DNA of 64,000 nucleotides. Origin: Pratylenchus scribneri. Lineage: Eukaryota > Nematoda > Chromadorea > Rhabditida > Pratylenchidae. How positions within the stretch are numbered: the stretch's first letter is position 1; each line of letters opens with the position of its first letter. The notes beneath the pieces are model-generated. The model did not search any database and was not told the origin of the DNA. It worked only from the letters and a program-made list of their open reading frames with translations. Shown one piece after another: positions 1 to 11,722 of the stretch. The stretch is taken from assembly GCA_030063045.1 (NCBI GenBank), contig JAQSEB010000021.1, forward strand, positions 992,001-1,056,000, written 5' to 3'. A program made the position numbers and the translations under genes.

Positions 1-87
1 CCCGATTTGCCTCAAAAATAATCCTCAATTGCCAGGCAAATATTCTTTTGCGCATTAGATCATTAAAATCAAATCAAAATTTATTAG

Positions 88-2039
88 GATTGAGCGGCGG
101 TGAAGCAAAGGATTCATTTTGGCGAGTGGTGGCAAAATGTTGCCAAATAATTCCAGTTTGTGATTTAATATTATTTGTATTTGCGCACACTTTTCCAGGC
201 CCGTATCCAGGGGGGGGGGGGGGGGGGAATGGCCCCCTCCTTTGAGGCCCATGGCCCCCTCCTTTGGGAAAAATTCCCCCCAAAAAAGGGAAAAATATTA
301 GCTCATGTGGGCAATTTTTGGCCAAATTTTTCGCTACGCGGCTATTTTTTTGGCCTAATTTTCCCCCTATTGGGCCATTTTTGGCAACATTTTTCGCTGC
401 GCGGTTATTTTTGGGCCAAATGTTCCTCCTATGGGGAAAAATTTTCCCTTCTTTCCCTTTATATTGAAAAAATTTTCAAATTGGCCCACCCTATTGGCCC
501 GCTCTTTGGAAAATTTCTGGATACGGGCTTGCACTTTTCCACCATTTTTAGCAACATTTGCCTCGTTATGTGATGGGAGTTGGTTGGGCAATTGATTTGG
601 TTGTTTGTTCGGTTAGTGTTTTGGGATTACTTATCGATAAATATTTTTTACCACAAAAAATAAGTTTTTGACTTCTAATAAATCAAAAACAGTTTGCCCT
701 ACAAACCTGTAGATCTCATCGAGACGCGCCTTTTGACAATATAAATTTCTTAGTTTAAATCGAAACTGAGCGAGTTAAACCGTTTAAACCATATTTCCAG
801 TTTTTGCTTTTAAACCTATTTAATTTTGGGCCAAAATTTGACATTTCGATGCGTCTCAATGAGATTTACAAATTGGTATAAGGTTTGTAGGGTCTAAAAC
901 CGGTTTCTGATTTATTAGAAGTCAAAAAACTATTATTGATGCAAAAAAAGTAACCATTTTTATCGGAAGAAAAGAACACAAAAATTAAAGGCTTTGGGCG
1001 CGGATATGTTTGATTGTGTTTATCCGACAAGAACTGCGCGGTAAAATCAATTAAAACGACAAAAAATAATTTAAAAATAATTTTTATTAGATTTGGAACT
1101 GCCCTTACCCGGCATGAGGGTTCACTTCGCCTTACGCAGGCTCCTTATAAGGAAGGTCAAAAATTAATTTTTTTTATTGATTGATTTTGATTTTTTTAGA
1201 CCTTCGCCCGATTGATTCCAATTGCCTTTGCTTCACATGTAGGAGTGGATATAGTCGGGCATTTATTCATGCCGCAATTAAAGAGGTGTTAAAAATTATA
1301 GGGCTGGGAAAAAAAAATTACAAAATCGCAAAAGTTTGATAAAAAGTGATATAAAAATAGGAAAATTTCAAAAAAAATGTTACAAAAATTGGGAAAAAAT
1401 TTTCAGAAATTTTTTTTCAAGAAAAGGTGCCTAATAAATTTTGGCCATAATAATCTAATAATGGAAAATTTATCACGAAAAATGGTCCAATGAGAAAAAT
1501 TTTAGGTAAAAATTTTTAAGGTAAAAAATTTTTCGAAAAAGGTGAGAGGGAAAATTTTGATTTTTTTGGTAGAATTTTCAGAAAATTTCCCAAAAGGTTG
1601 AAAAAGAAGTAAAAATAAGTGACATAAAGTCTGAAAAGTGATATGAAAACGTTAAAAATTAATTAAATCACCAAAAAGTGATCAAAAAGTTCAATATTTT
1701 GAGCTTAAATCAACTTAGAAATGTTTTTTATTTGGTTTATAAGCATATCTAAGGGATCGATGAAAAAGTTATTTAACTTCAATTCGAGCCCAATAAATTA
1801 CTTTAAAAAAAATTCAAATTTACAATATTTTATAGGAAGCAGTGCCCTGCCATCTAATCACAATCCACAATCTCTATCATCATTTCGATTTGATGCGACG
1901 TTTACGGACGGCAATTCGAGAGCAAAAAATGAATGAATTTTTGTCCGAATTTCTGCGAGAACAATACAAACAAATGGAAAATGTGCCAAAATGGGTTCAA
2001 GAAGCGCTGGATTATGGCAATTATAAATGGCATTTTTGA
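88..2039 (+). CDS. QTRT1: Queuine tRNA-ribosyltransferase catalytic subunit, 5' partial
   Basis: This enzyme exchanges guanine for queuine at the wobble position of GUN-anticodon tRNAs, as a dimer with QTRT2. Exons that keep frame: 88-155, 552-611, 991-1040, 1091-1155, 1200-1285, 1836-2039. Seen in order: GLSGGEAKD, RYVMGVGWAIDLVV, then DMFDCVYPTRTAR, which holds the active-site Asp and the PTRTAR tRNA-binding element. The zinc ligands follow in NCLCFTC (CxCxxC), with the His in HLITIHNL. It ends NYKWHF-stop. The N-terminal half lies off the left edge; bases 1-34 may be the end of the preceding exon, read with a GC donor. Intron 1 holds a hAT MITE (196-531) and intron 2 a foldback (668-930). 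The family and strand are certain; the leftmost boundary is not. Confidence 0.93.
196..531. mobile_element. hAT-like MITE with 8-bp TSD
   Basis: Terminal inverted repeats CAGGCCCGTATCCAG and CTGGATACGGGCTTG are flanked by a perfect 8-bp duplication, CACTTTTC, at 188-195 and 532-539. The inside holds an 18-base G run (210-227) and repeats of the TTCGCTGCGCGG type that recur in other elements of this window. It lies in a QTRT1 intron and has no coding capacity. Confidence 0.9.
668..930. repeat. Foldback element, family FB-A (copy 1)
   Basis: About 260 bp. The two ends are reverse complements: CTTCTAATAAATC at the left and GATTTATTAGAAG at the right. Inside are two facing copies of GATCTCATCGAGACGC. 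It lies in the QTRT1 intron between the exons at 552-611 and 991-1040. Confidence 0.85.
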
Positions 2040-2693
2040 CATGATTTTTACAATTTTTCAATTAATTTTGAGCTTATTCATATTTTTTGTGTTGGTGGAG
2101 TAGGATCTCATCAATTTTGTTATATTTGTTGTTTCTTTTTATTATTATTTGGGGAATAAAATGATATTGTTTTTATTGCTTTTGAATATATAAAAGGGCG
2201 ATGATTTTTTTGACGAAAAACCAGATTCCTTTGCAGAAAGATTAATAACTTTGTCATTACTTCTTGATCTTATACCCTATATAAACCTTTTACCAATCGA
2301 TAGAGCTCTTCAAGACGCATCGATTAACATATAGATTGTTGGGGTTTGGTTCAAAACTAAATGTTAAACAAAAACTAAATAGGGTTTAAACGGTTTAATT
2401 GTTGTTAAATTACTAGTCTTAAAATCTACCAAAAATTTTTTTAATATACAATGATTAGTTGCAGCACGCAATACTTCTAAATAAAAATCACTTTTCCTAC
2501 AAGTTAAAATGTTGTCATAATTTCTGAGAACTCAAATCGAATTCAGTTCACAATTCTATTTACAAGTTTAATTTTTTATGTAAAATAAGAAAACATTTAT
2601 ATTTTGTTGTATCCTATTATTCGAATAAACAAATTGTGATAGGCTAGAACACCGAAGATTTATTGTTATTGTTATGGGTTTAAAATTTGTTAA
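2040..2693. other. Intergenic gap with FB-B foldback
   Basis: No gene is seen. Around 2240-2440 is a degenerate FB-B foldback, recognised by CCAATCGATAGAGCTCTTCA, the facing GACGCATCGAT and GGTTTGGTTCAAAAC. The rest is AT-rich sequence between QTRT1 and the Harbinger-like element. Confidence 0.55.
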
Positions 2694-3715
2694 CCCCTCG
2701 GTCACAATGGGGCGTTTGTCTGCCGCGGAGAGCGGAGAGCGTTTTGGCATTCCGCCGAGTGTTGGTCACATAAAACGGAATTTTTCATTCCGTCGCCGAC
2801 AAAAAATTTCCGCCCATTTTGTGGTCACATAACCAATTTCCTCCTAAATCATTGTGACCACAAAATAGGACGGAATTTTTTTCGGCGACGGAATGCGGAA
2901 TTCCGTTTTATGTGACCACTCAGATTTTCAGGAAAACGCCGAACGGAAATCGAATGCAATTCCGTCGTCGCAAAACGCCGAAGTGGTCACAATAAAATTT
3001 GAGAGTTTTTCCGCTCTTTCAATTTAAAATTAAATTTATTTTTAAAAATTATTTTAAAATTTCAAAAATTTAATAAAAATCTAAAATCAGGTATATCTTA
3101 ATCAGAAAAATTTCCTCTTTTTAATGATATAAAAATCAAATGAAAATATAAAAAATTTATATGATTTATATTTTGCATCTTCATAAATAATCTTTTTCCT
3201 CATCCAAATAAATAAATTCTTATATCATTGAATAGAGCAGAGTTTTTTACATAGGATAGGATCAATTTGGAAAGCTTATAAAATTTTTTAATATTTTTTA
3301 TTTATTTTTAAAAATGTCTAGTCGAGGGTTTTTGGGCAAAATACAAGGAATTCCGCTCGGCGGAGGACGGAAAAATTCAAATTATTTGAATTGCCGGCGT
3401 TTTCGGTTCGACGGAAAAAAAGGCCAAAATCGCTCTACTTGACCAGCATCAGCGGAAAACCCGATCGGCGGAAAAACGTCGGGCGTTTTTCCGCTGTCTC
3501 ATTCCGCTAGAATGGTCACAATAAAAAAACGCTCGGCGGAGAGCTTTTTTCCGTTCGACCGAAAACGCTCGACGTTTCTGCTGGGGTGGTCAATAGAGAA
3601 AACGCGGCGGAAAGCGTTTTTCCGCTCGACGGAAAAAAAGGTCGGCGTTTTCCGCTGTAATGTGACATAGTTTTCCGTCGCGGAGAACGGAAAACGCCCC
3701 ATTGTGACCGAGGGG
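2694..3715. mobile_element. PIF/Harbinger-like non-autonomous element
   Basis: The terminal inverted repeats are CCCCTCGGTCACAATGGGGC and its reverse complement, flanked by TAA on both sides (2691-2693, 3716-3718); a 3-bp TWA duplication is typical of PIF/Harbinger. The interior repeats shorter inverted segments built on GTGGTCACATAAAACGGAA and on CGGCGGAAAAACG. That suggests several rounds of self-insertion or internal duplication. No transposase frame is present. The superfamily call is an inference from the TSD and termini. Confidence 0.75.
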
Positions 3716-3763
3716 TAACAAAAAAAACATTTTAAGTGGCCAATATTATTCTTCATTCCATTT

Positions 3764-6572
3764 TCAGTCATAAATTGCTTTCATAATTTGATCGAATAAT
3801 TCCCCATAATTTCCTTCGACCAGCATTTTCCATCCATCGGATTTCATCACCTTTAAATAATAAACCATACCATCATAATTTTATTTCATGTTTCACCCAG
3901 GGTGTCTATAAGGTCTGACCAAAAATGTGGCATTGGCTATGAAAAATGTGGGAAAAATGTGGCAAAATTGGCCAAAAATGTGGCAAAAAATGTGGCATTT
4001 TTTAAAACAATTAAGATTCAAATAAAAATGAATTTAAAAATATTTATTTTGTATATTTCTCTATTATTTTATATCCAAATATGGCCGCGCAGCGAAAAAT
4101 TTTACTCAAAAATGGCCGCACAGCTAAAAATTTTAGTCGAAAATGGCTAACTACCGAAAAATTATAACAAAAAGTGCTCGCCAAAAAAATCAAAAATGTG
4201 GGAAAAATGTGGCGAGATGGTCGAAAATGTGGCAAATACCACATTTATGTGGTATTTTAGACACCCTGGTTTCACCTCTTTTGCATTCTTCTGTATGTAT
4301 TTGATGGCATACATCTTGAGATACTGGGCAGAATGTTGATTGGCCAAAACCAACAATTCACAAACATTCTCATTTCCCATTGATGTGGCCAATTCCTTCT
4401 CGCATGAAATCTGTATGAAAAAAAACAATAAAATTGAAATAAATAAAGGTTGGTGGTAGTATTTAATTTGCAGAAAAAACATTGAAATTGCCGAAAAATA
4501 AATCTCGCCAAGACACGTCGATTGGTATATATTTTGTGGTGGTTTGTAAACTACTTAAACCATTTTATGGGGTTTGGTTCAAACCAATTAAACCATGACA
4601 AAATATATACCAGTCGACGCGTATCGACGAGATTTATCGATTGGGTATAGGGTTTGGGGTCTAGGACAAATCATTAAACTGATAAAAACTTTTCTGCATT
4701 TTAAATATTTCCAATAAATAAATCCACTTTACTATCTTCAATTGGTCAAATTCATATCTATCAGAGGCCTCGAATAATTCCAACGCCATTTCGCCCAATT
4801 TTGGTGCTTTACCGCTATACCTGAAAAAATTTTTTATATTTGTTTTTAATAATTCGCCACATGAATTTGAGCATTTGTTCGAGTACTGGGGATTTGACAT
4901 CCTTAATTCTGACGATTCCTTCTTTCGCTTCGATCATTTCATGCGCGAACATTGCCCGAAAAACTGGCGATCTGCATGACACAATCCCTTTGTGGACCTT
5001 CAATAGACGATTAAAAATTGTTTTTATTATTTTTAATTCTTCGACCTCGAATTTAATTCCATCTTCGGTGACCAATATACAATCCGTGAATAAACGCTGC
5101 TCGAATAAATGACCCATGTCCTCTATGGCACTAAATTCCGGAAAATCAAATTCATCGACAATGCCATATTCCATTGCCATCTATTTTATTGAGAAAATAT
5201 CATATATACAAATTGGATGGTATTTAATTTTGTGAAAAAAAAAACCATTATAAATTGCGAAAAAAAAAACATTGTAAATTGCGAAAGTTTATACCGGTTT
5301 AGCGGTTTGTCCTAGACCCACAAAACCTATACCCAATCGATAGATCTCGTCAAGACGCGTCGATTGGCATATATTATTTGTCGTGTTTTGATCAAAAGTT
5401 AAGGGTTTTAAACCACTAAAAACATAAAAGGGATTTGGTTCAAAACCAATTAAACCATGACAAATTATATACCAATCGGCGCGTCTTGACGAGCTCTATT
5501 CAATGGTATATGGTTTATGAATTTTGGGCAAATCGTTAAACTTTTCGCAATTTTCAATACTCTTTTCGCAAATTTCAATGTTTTTTTTCACAATTTTAAA
5601 TATTTCCCAATACAAATTTACTTTTACCATGGGTTCAAATATTGTGACTTCAAAAACAATTGTAAGCCTATCGTCTGGCAAAAATCCATTGCCCGCATTG
5701 TAAAGCTCATTACGGTCTATTAAATGTTTAGGAGGCTCGTATTGTTGACCTTTCTCGAAAATACAATTACGGATTACTTAAAAAAGAAACAAAATTGATT
5801 TAAAAAATCTGAGAGCAAACTAAGTTTTTCCACATTTGTTCCTTTGGAATTCCGGATCATGAATTTAATTTTTGCCGAAACTTCACTCGCAGCTGTATCA
5901 ACAAGATTGACGGAAATGTTGAATTTGTCAGAATTCGTGTTCGGGTAATTGATATGAAGACTCCACATTACCAATTCGCCAGATGGGGAAGTTGAACTGG
6001 AAGATGTGAATTCAATTTAGGTTATTTGCTTAATATTAAGTTAATTATAAACCTTTTAGGCTATTATACTGCCCAAACCTATTTGGAATTGAACCCATAG
6101 ACCTTGTGTACATCCTTTAAATTGTTGGGCATTTTGTGCGATTTTATAGCTAATCTTTTATTATTATTAACCTAACACTAGATTAACTTTAATTAAGTTA
6201 GTTAAATTTTAAATTATTTTTAACCAAATTTTAAGCCCAAAATAAGATAGGCATAAATTAAGCAAAATTTAATCGAAATTTTGGCAAGCAAAATTTAGTG
6301 TCTCAGAATGGCTATTTTGTACAGGTATATGAATTAACTTGAAAATTCCGGATTCCAAAGATTCGTTTGCATTTTGTCGGCGATCAGAAAAATTGTGAAT
6401 CTGAAAATTTAGTCATTTTTAAAAATTAATTCAAATCTCACCTTCCAAACGAAAGTTGATCTGGAGATGAGGAGAAATAAATGTGGATTAATATTTAAAA
6501 TTTTTGGATATAATTGACTTACTTGGATTCCTTCAGTTTGCTTTGGCAAATATTCAAAATTTTGTTTGCCAT
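3764..6572 (-). CDS. SPOP-like MATH-BTB protein (345 aa)
   Basis: Likely a substrate adaptor of cullin-3 ubiquitin ligases: the MATH domain binds substrate and BTB binds CUL3. Ten exons keep frame: 6572-6523, 6460-6442, 6400-6339, 5996-5821, 5776-5628, 5180-5046, 4997-4861, 4820-4733, 4410-4276, 3850-3764. MATH covers about residues 15-150 (STFVWKIHNFSD, then GFLPDDRLTIVFE). BTB covers about 170-280 (LFTDCILV, VSCRSPVFRAMFAHEM, KFMYSGKAP), followed by the 3-box/BACK-like tail ENVCELLVLANQHSAQYLK. Exons 2, 3, 7, 8 and 9 have the same lengths as in the paralogue at 11723-14436, so the two are duplicates on opposite strands. A hAT MITE sits on the donor of the last intron; foldbacks lie in introns at 4490-4715 and 5215-5612. 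Confidence 0.93.
3898..4268. mobile_element. hAT-like MITE inserted on a splice donor
   Basis: The ends are CAGGGTGTCTA and TAGACACCCTG, with the 8-bp duplication GTTTCACC at 3890-3897 and 4269-4276. The TSD contains the last base of exon 9 and the GT donor of the minus-strand MATH-BTB gene, so insertion duplicated the donor. The interior repeats AAAAATGTGGC and carries GCCGCGCAGCGAAAAATTTT units related to those at 59570-59740. Confidence 0.92.
4490..4715. repeat. Foldback element, family FB-B
   Basis: A palindromic MITE with arms GACACGTCGATTGGTATATA and the facing TATATACCAGTCGACGCGT, ending in TTTGGGGTCTAGGACAAA. It lies in intron 8 of the minus-strand MATH-BTB gene. Confidence 0.8.
5215..5612. 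repeat. Foldback element, family FB-B (long copy)
   Basis: The outer arms are short tandem repeats (GAAAAAAAAACATTGTAAATT on the left, facing TTTCGCAATTTTCAATACTC on the right). The inner arms hold GATCTCGTCAAGACGCGTCG and its facing copy. A near-identical architecture recurs at 27725-28140. It lies in intron 5 of the minus-strand MATH-BTB gene. Confidence 0.82.
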
Positions 6573-6854
6573 CTTATACAGCAAATATGATTATGAATTA
6601 TGATTAGATCAAGGGATTTGTATGGTTTATTATGGTATATGAACAGGGAGAAATGGGAAAAGAATAAAAAATCAACTTTTAAAATAAGTTTCAAAAAAGC
6701 AGGAATTTTATTAAAATTTATTACAAATTTTATTCCATAAATAAAAAGTCATCAACTTTACGGGTTACATTTTTTGTGTTTAAATCAAATCCAAAATAAT
6801 CTTCCTTCATTATCATCCACATCCATTCATTCATCCATTCCAAAAATATATTCT

Positions 6855-9800
6855 TCATGAACGTGATCTTCTTGATCGTCGATTTGTTGGCTTTGCCGGA
6901 CTTCGACTTCGCGATCTTCCGCCTCCGCCTTGGCGTCCTCCACGGTCGTATTGTCGATCGCGTCGATCTGTCTCCCTTTTTCGACCATGGCTGTCATCTC
7001 GTCGTCCTCCTCCTCTTTTTGTGGGCAAATCTTCATCGAAAAAATCGGCCGCCGTGCTTCTCTGCAAATTTACAATTTTATTTAAATTAAAAAACAAGTA
7101 GAAAATGTGACATGGTAAAATTCATTTTGGGGATACTACCCAATTTGACGCCCTTCAAAATAACTAACCAAGTAACTGAACCAATTTTGATAATTTTGGT
7201 ACCAAATTAAAGAGCAGATTCTTGGCTACAAAATGAGTATTAATTTTATTTAAATTGGTTCAGAATTGATTAAGTTATGCCCAAATAACCAAAGAAAATT
7301 TGGCAAATCCATAGTAAAGGTCATTTTAAATGGTTTTTGTCCACAATTTTATCAATTTTGAACCAATTTAAATAATATATATTCATTTGATAGTCAAAAG
7401 TCTGCTCTTTAATTTGATACTAAAATCATCAAAATTGATTTAATCCTTGATGAATGATGGGTAGCTGTGACAGATTGGAGATTGGTACGTAACCCCCGTT
7501 TTATTCTGGGTCATTCTTTGGTCATAGCTTTCTATCAACAAATAATTAATAAAATTAACTAATCTGATAGCTGACTGAAAAGCGATATACCCCTTTCGAT
7601 AGCCCAAAATGTTCCATATCTTCTACAATAGGCTTTTTTGGAGAAGATTCTTTTCTTAAAAGGTATATTAATTTTTAATAAAATTAAAAGTCAATTTGTA
7701 GAAAAGATTTTTGGCTTTCATATGGAATATCGCCTTTCATTATTAGTAGTTCCTTAATGATCTATGGCCAAAAGAATGACCCATCAGGCACCGAATTCCG
7801 AATTGCCTTTTTCGGTTTAAAACAATGAATATTTATTTTCTCGGCTAAAACCTGTTGGTACTGATTGTGTCTGCCGCCGCCTCCTCCACCTCGTTCCTCC
7901 TTCCATTCCCGACCTCCTCGACCGCTCCGTTCTTCTCTTCGTCTATCCCCCTCTACATCATCTCTTTCCCTTCCTTCCCTTCTTCCACTTCGATCCACCC
8001 ATTCTCGTTGTTCCCGTTCATTTCGTCTTGATTGGGGCGGTGGTGCGAACATTTTTTGTTGATGATGAAATTCTTCTCTGGGGGTCTCCGGTGGTTCTTG
8101 TTTTGGCTCCAACAATGCTTTGGTGTTCGAGGTGGAATGTTTTTTCGACGATTTTTCATGGCGATGACTGAAGAATAATTTGAATTTTGAATAAATTTTT
8201 CAATTAATTTAAATTATTCTTCTCAAAAATTAACATTTTTCAAGGCCATAAAACTTGGCCAAATTGAGCTTGCTTACGAACTTACGATTCCCATCAGGCC
8301 CTGCGCCAGGATTTTTTTTTGGGGGGGGGGGGGGGTAGTGGGGGTCCCTCGACACGTTTTTCTACTTTTTTCTCCTCATTTTTTCCAATTTACCCCATTT
8401 TTTTCCGGATTTTTCTCGATTTCGGGGGGAGTCCGGGCCCCAATTTGCACCCCCTGGCGCCGGGCCTGTTCCCATATCTAGCCGTAATCTAAAGCTAAAT
8501 CTAATTCTAAGTCGCAAGATTTTTTATGGCCAATTTACTTATTTGTTGTTGGCAGCCGGTCTCATTTTCGGGTTTCTCATTCTAATTTACCATAGAGCCT
8601 TAATCTATTGCTCAATTGTTTCGTTAAGAATTGGTTTTGTTAATAAAATTTTAATTTCAAATCGATTTAAATGGTTTGGACCAAACTTATGGTCAACGGA
8701 AATTTAGGGCCTTTTAAACTGGTTTAATTTTTAAAATAGAATAAATCTGTCAAGAATTATTATTTCCGCAACTAATCATCTTGATTCAAATGATCAAACC
8801 GCCCAGAGGCCAGATATGGTCATAGTTCACAAATTAAAATAGGTAGCATTTTTGAGCCACGTGTAAAACAAATTTGGCTATAATATAAAATGCAAACCTT
8901 TTGTATTCTTCCTCATAATCTTTTTCCTCTTCTTTTGGCTTCTTCAACTTTTTCCCATCACTGTTTTTCCCATTCGATTCATTCTTCCTTTTTGTTGCCA
9001 ATTTCTTCTTCTTCCTTTTTCGCTCTTCTTCAGAGGATGAACTGGACGAATCGGATGAAGAAGAATCATCGGAGCCGGATGATGAGGAATCGGAGGATGA
9101 ATCTTAAATTGGATAATTCAATTCAAATTCATTTTTTGCAGTAAATATTGGAAATTAGTTAAAATTCCGGAATTTAAAGATGCTGGGCTAACCCTAACCA
9201 ATTTTTGGAATTTCGGTTTCTAGGTAACCGAAAGGCTTGAGAAATCAGAATAGGCTCTTTCCATTCGGCAAAGTTAATTTTGTCTATGCAATTTGAATTT
9301 CAGACCAGAAATGAGGCCTTAAAAAGTTTGTAAACCAAAACTGGTTTGGGTTTAAACTGAAACCGGTTTGGGTTTAAACTGAAACCGGTTTGGATTTAAA
9401 CTTAAACCGGTTTCGAGATTACATTAGAACCGGCTTGGGATTAAACTAAAACTGGTTTGGGTTTAAACAGCGGTTCAACTTTTCAAAACAAACTCATATC
9501 GGTTTAAAAATTTCTTAGACTAAATCGACCATACCGAATCGAATGAACCTTTTCTTGAGCGCTGACCGCTGAGCCTTTGGAATTCCTAGGGATTGATATT
9601 TCCAAAATTATCTAGCTCAGCATCTACTGGTAAATTCTGGAATTTTCCAATTTCCACTTTTTTTTAAAATAAATTCTCCAATTTTTACCGGTGGTTTCAC
9701 TGCTACTGCTGCTACTTTCGGCCTTTTTGCCTTTTCGCATTGCCTTCTTCATCCGCTGAATTTCCTTCTTTTTCTCCTTCTTCTTTTTGATCTTCTCCAA

Positions 9801-10922
9801 CAGCTTTTCCATCAGCGATTTTTCCATCTCTTTGTCCATTTCCGCTTTATCTTTTCCCTCCAATTTGGCCGCTGCCTCTTTCATTACGGTTTCGCCGGCT
9901 TTTTTCAACTTTTCCAGCGAGGATCCGTCCACAAATGCCGCATCAATTCCCAGCGCCCATCGCATATTCTCCCGACTGTCTTTGGCCACTTTTGCCCGTG
10001 AATGGGTGTTCCGTAAATCCAGCTGTTCATCCATGTTCAGTCGACCATTTTCGAACTCGTTGAAAAGCAATTTGCGATATTCATTCACTTTGGCATCGAT
10101 TTCTTCCTCGCTGAATCCCTGCAAAAAAATTTTTAGGATATTTTAAAATTCATCCCAATCCTTATTAGGAAAAAATTTTAACTTTTGACTTTTTTTACTG
10201 ATGATCCGAAACCTTAGCTCTAGCTAAGCCTTAACTTAAATTTTTTAAGAATTTTGTGCTTTAGTATAGGATCCTAATCCTATATTTTAGGCTATGGAAA
10301 AGTAAAAATTTTCAGGAATGTCTTAAATATTCCGTAAATTTCGAAAATAAAGGAGCAATATGCAAAATGCCACTGATTATTCCAAATTTATTAAGTTTAA
10401 GTTCGCAAAAACTCGGAATTTTCACCAGATTTGTTGAAATTTTTCTGGTAAAATCTGCTTTATAAACACTAGCCGGCTTTCTTCATCTTTAAAAATTGCG
10501 GATTTAAACTCTAATAAGTTCTATTTAGGATTTTAGGTTTAACCAGATTTTAGATAATGGAAAAGTAACTGAGGTTGATTTTGCAAATAGGCAAATATAT
10601 GTACAATTGCCCGCATTATTTATTTATTAATTATCTAGCCAACCTTGCCCTCCATCAAATCCTCAAATTCAACGCATTTTATCTCGATCAAACGTTTGTA
10701 TTCATGGTCCAACAATTCCAAATTCGGTGTCTTGTTTACTTCAGCCTCCGCTTTGGCAATATCCTCTTCCGCATTGTAAACAATTTTATTCTAAAATGTT
10801 GTAGTAATTAGAATTAATTTTGTTCATTTTACCCGTGAAAAGTTCAAATGTGCAACATTGGATTGAACATAGGCATTTGTGCCTGAACCACGTGCCGTGG
10901 CAAGACCAATATTGTTATACAT
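6855..10922 (-). CDS. rsr-2: SRRM/CWC21-type spliceosomal SR protein (464 aa)
   Basis: Orthologue of SRRM2/Cwc21 (C. elegans rsr-2), a spliceosome component that contacts PRP8 and SNU114. Six exons keep frame: 10922-10833, 10790-10644, 10118-9689, 9102-8898, 8167-7852, 7061-6855. The diagnostic N-terminus [20 protein letters not shown] matches the family's MYNGIGL-PRGSGTNGYVQ. The cwf21 domain follows at about residues 50-100 ([20 protein letters not shown], then [14 protein letters not shown]). After it come a Lys/Glu coiled-coil-like stretch, a Ser-rich acidic block, an Arg/Glu/Gly block and a short RS tail ([17 protein letters not shown]). It is much shorter than mammalian SRRM2, as expected for nematodes. 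Introns carry FB-C (9180-9615) and a hAT MITE (8295-8468). Confidence 0.9.
8295..8468. mobile_element. hAT-like MITE
   Basis: The termini are CAGGCCCTGCGCCAGG and CCTGGCGCCGGGCCTG. TTCCCAT flanks both sides, giving 7 of 8 expected TSD bases. It carries a T9-G15 homopolymer (8312-8335) just inside the left end and lies in intron 4 of the SRRM gene. Confidence 0.82.
9180..9615. repeat. Foldback element, family FB-C
   Basis: Inverted arms start GAATTTCGGTTTCTAGG and end with the facing CCTAGGGATTGATATTTCC. The centre is a tandem array of GGTTTGGGTTTAAACTGAAACC units. Relatives occur at 20935-21290, 28437-28850, 49730-50120, 51455-51975 and 54680-55010, all in introns. Confidence 0.75.
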
Positions 10923-11722
10923 TTTTTAATCTGATAAAATAATGCTGAAAATTTAAAAACATTTAATTTATCAATGTTATATTATTTAGTGATTTTTTAT
11001 TCATTTTTAGCTGAAGAAAGAGAAAGGATGGAGGAACAATGGTTAATTAACAACTTTTTCTTTGACATAAAAGAAAAAATCAATAATTTAGGTAAACAAA
11101 CACAATGCCAAAAATTTAAAATTTTTCCTAGATATTTTTAAACTTAGATATTTTTCCTCGAAAATACGTATGCCTTCTAAAATTTTAACTTTTAGATTTA
11201 GGGTAATTTGATTTGATTATCACTATGATCCAATGTACTAGTGTAACAGAATGTTGGATCTTTGACTTTTAAGAAAGCACTGAGTATGAGTAGTACACTT
11301 ATAATCTCTGTGGATATTGAAAACTATAAAGGTTAATTTTCGTGTTTGCACATTTCACCGAAAAAGTCTGTTAAAACGTTTCAATCAAACCATGTTTTTG
11401 CCAGGAAACTGGTTTTAAGGGTTTTCCTACATGCTAAATCCGAAAACATTATTGGTTTTTTTGGTTTAACCCCTGTAAATATTCCAAAACCGGTTGGATA
11501 AAATGTCTTATCCGAACCTTTTTCGGTGAAAGTGAAACGCGCTATAGCACCATCAATTTTCATAACTAGCAACGGCGTCGTACTTTCCGCATAAAATTTT
11601 CAACAATATTATTGTTTTCTAGCACCTTTTTTATTCATATTTCTTCACTAATAAAAGACATTTAATAATTCTAATTTTCTGCCCTCAAAAATCACAAATT
11701 TTAAAACAATTAATATCCAGTT
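10923..11722. other. Divergent intergenic region
   Basis: About 800 bp separates the SRRM gene (-) from the MATH-BTB gene (+), so both promoters must lie here; no motif is recognised with confidence. It includes a small foldback at about 11352-11535 with ends TTTCACCGAAAAAG and CTTTTTCGGTGAAA. The 63-codon frame inside that foldback is not considered a gene. Confidence 0.6.

Noticed and set aside
9787..10146. Ser/Phe-rich frame on the plus strand
   Set aside because: Antisense of the Lys/Glu-rich exon 3 of the SRRM gene.
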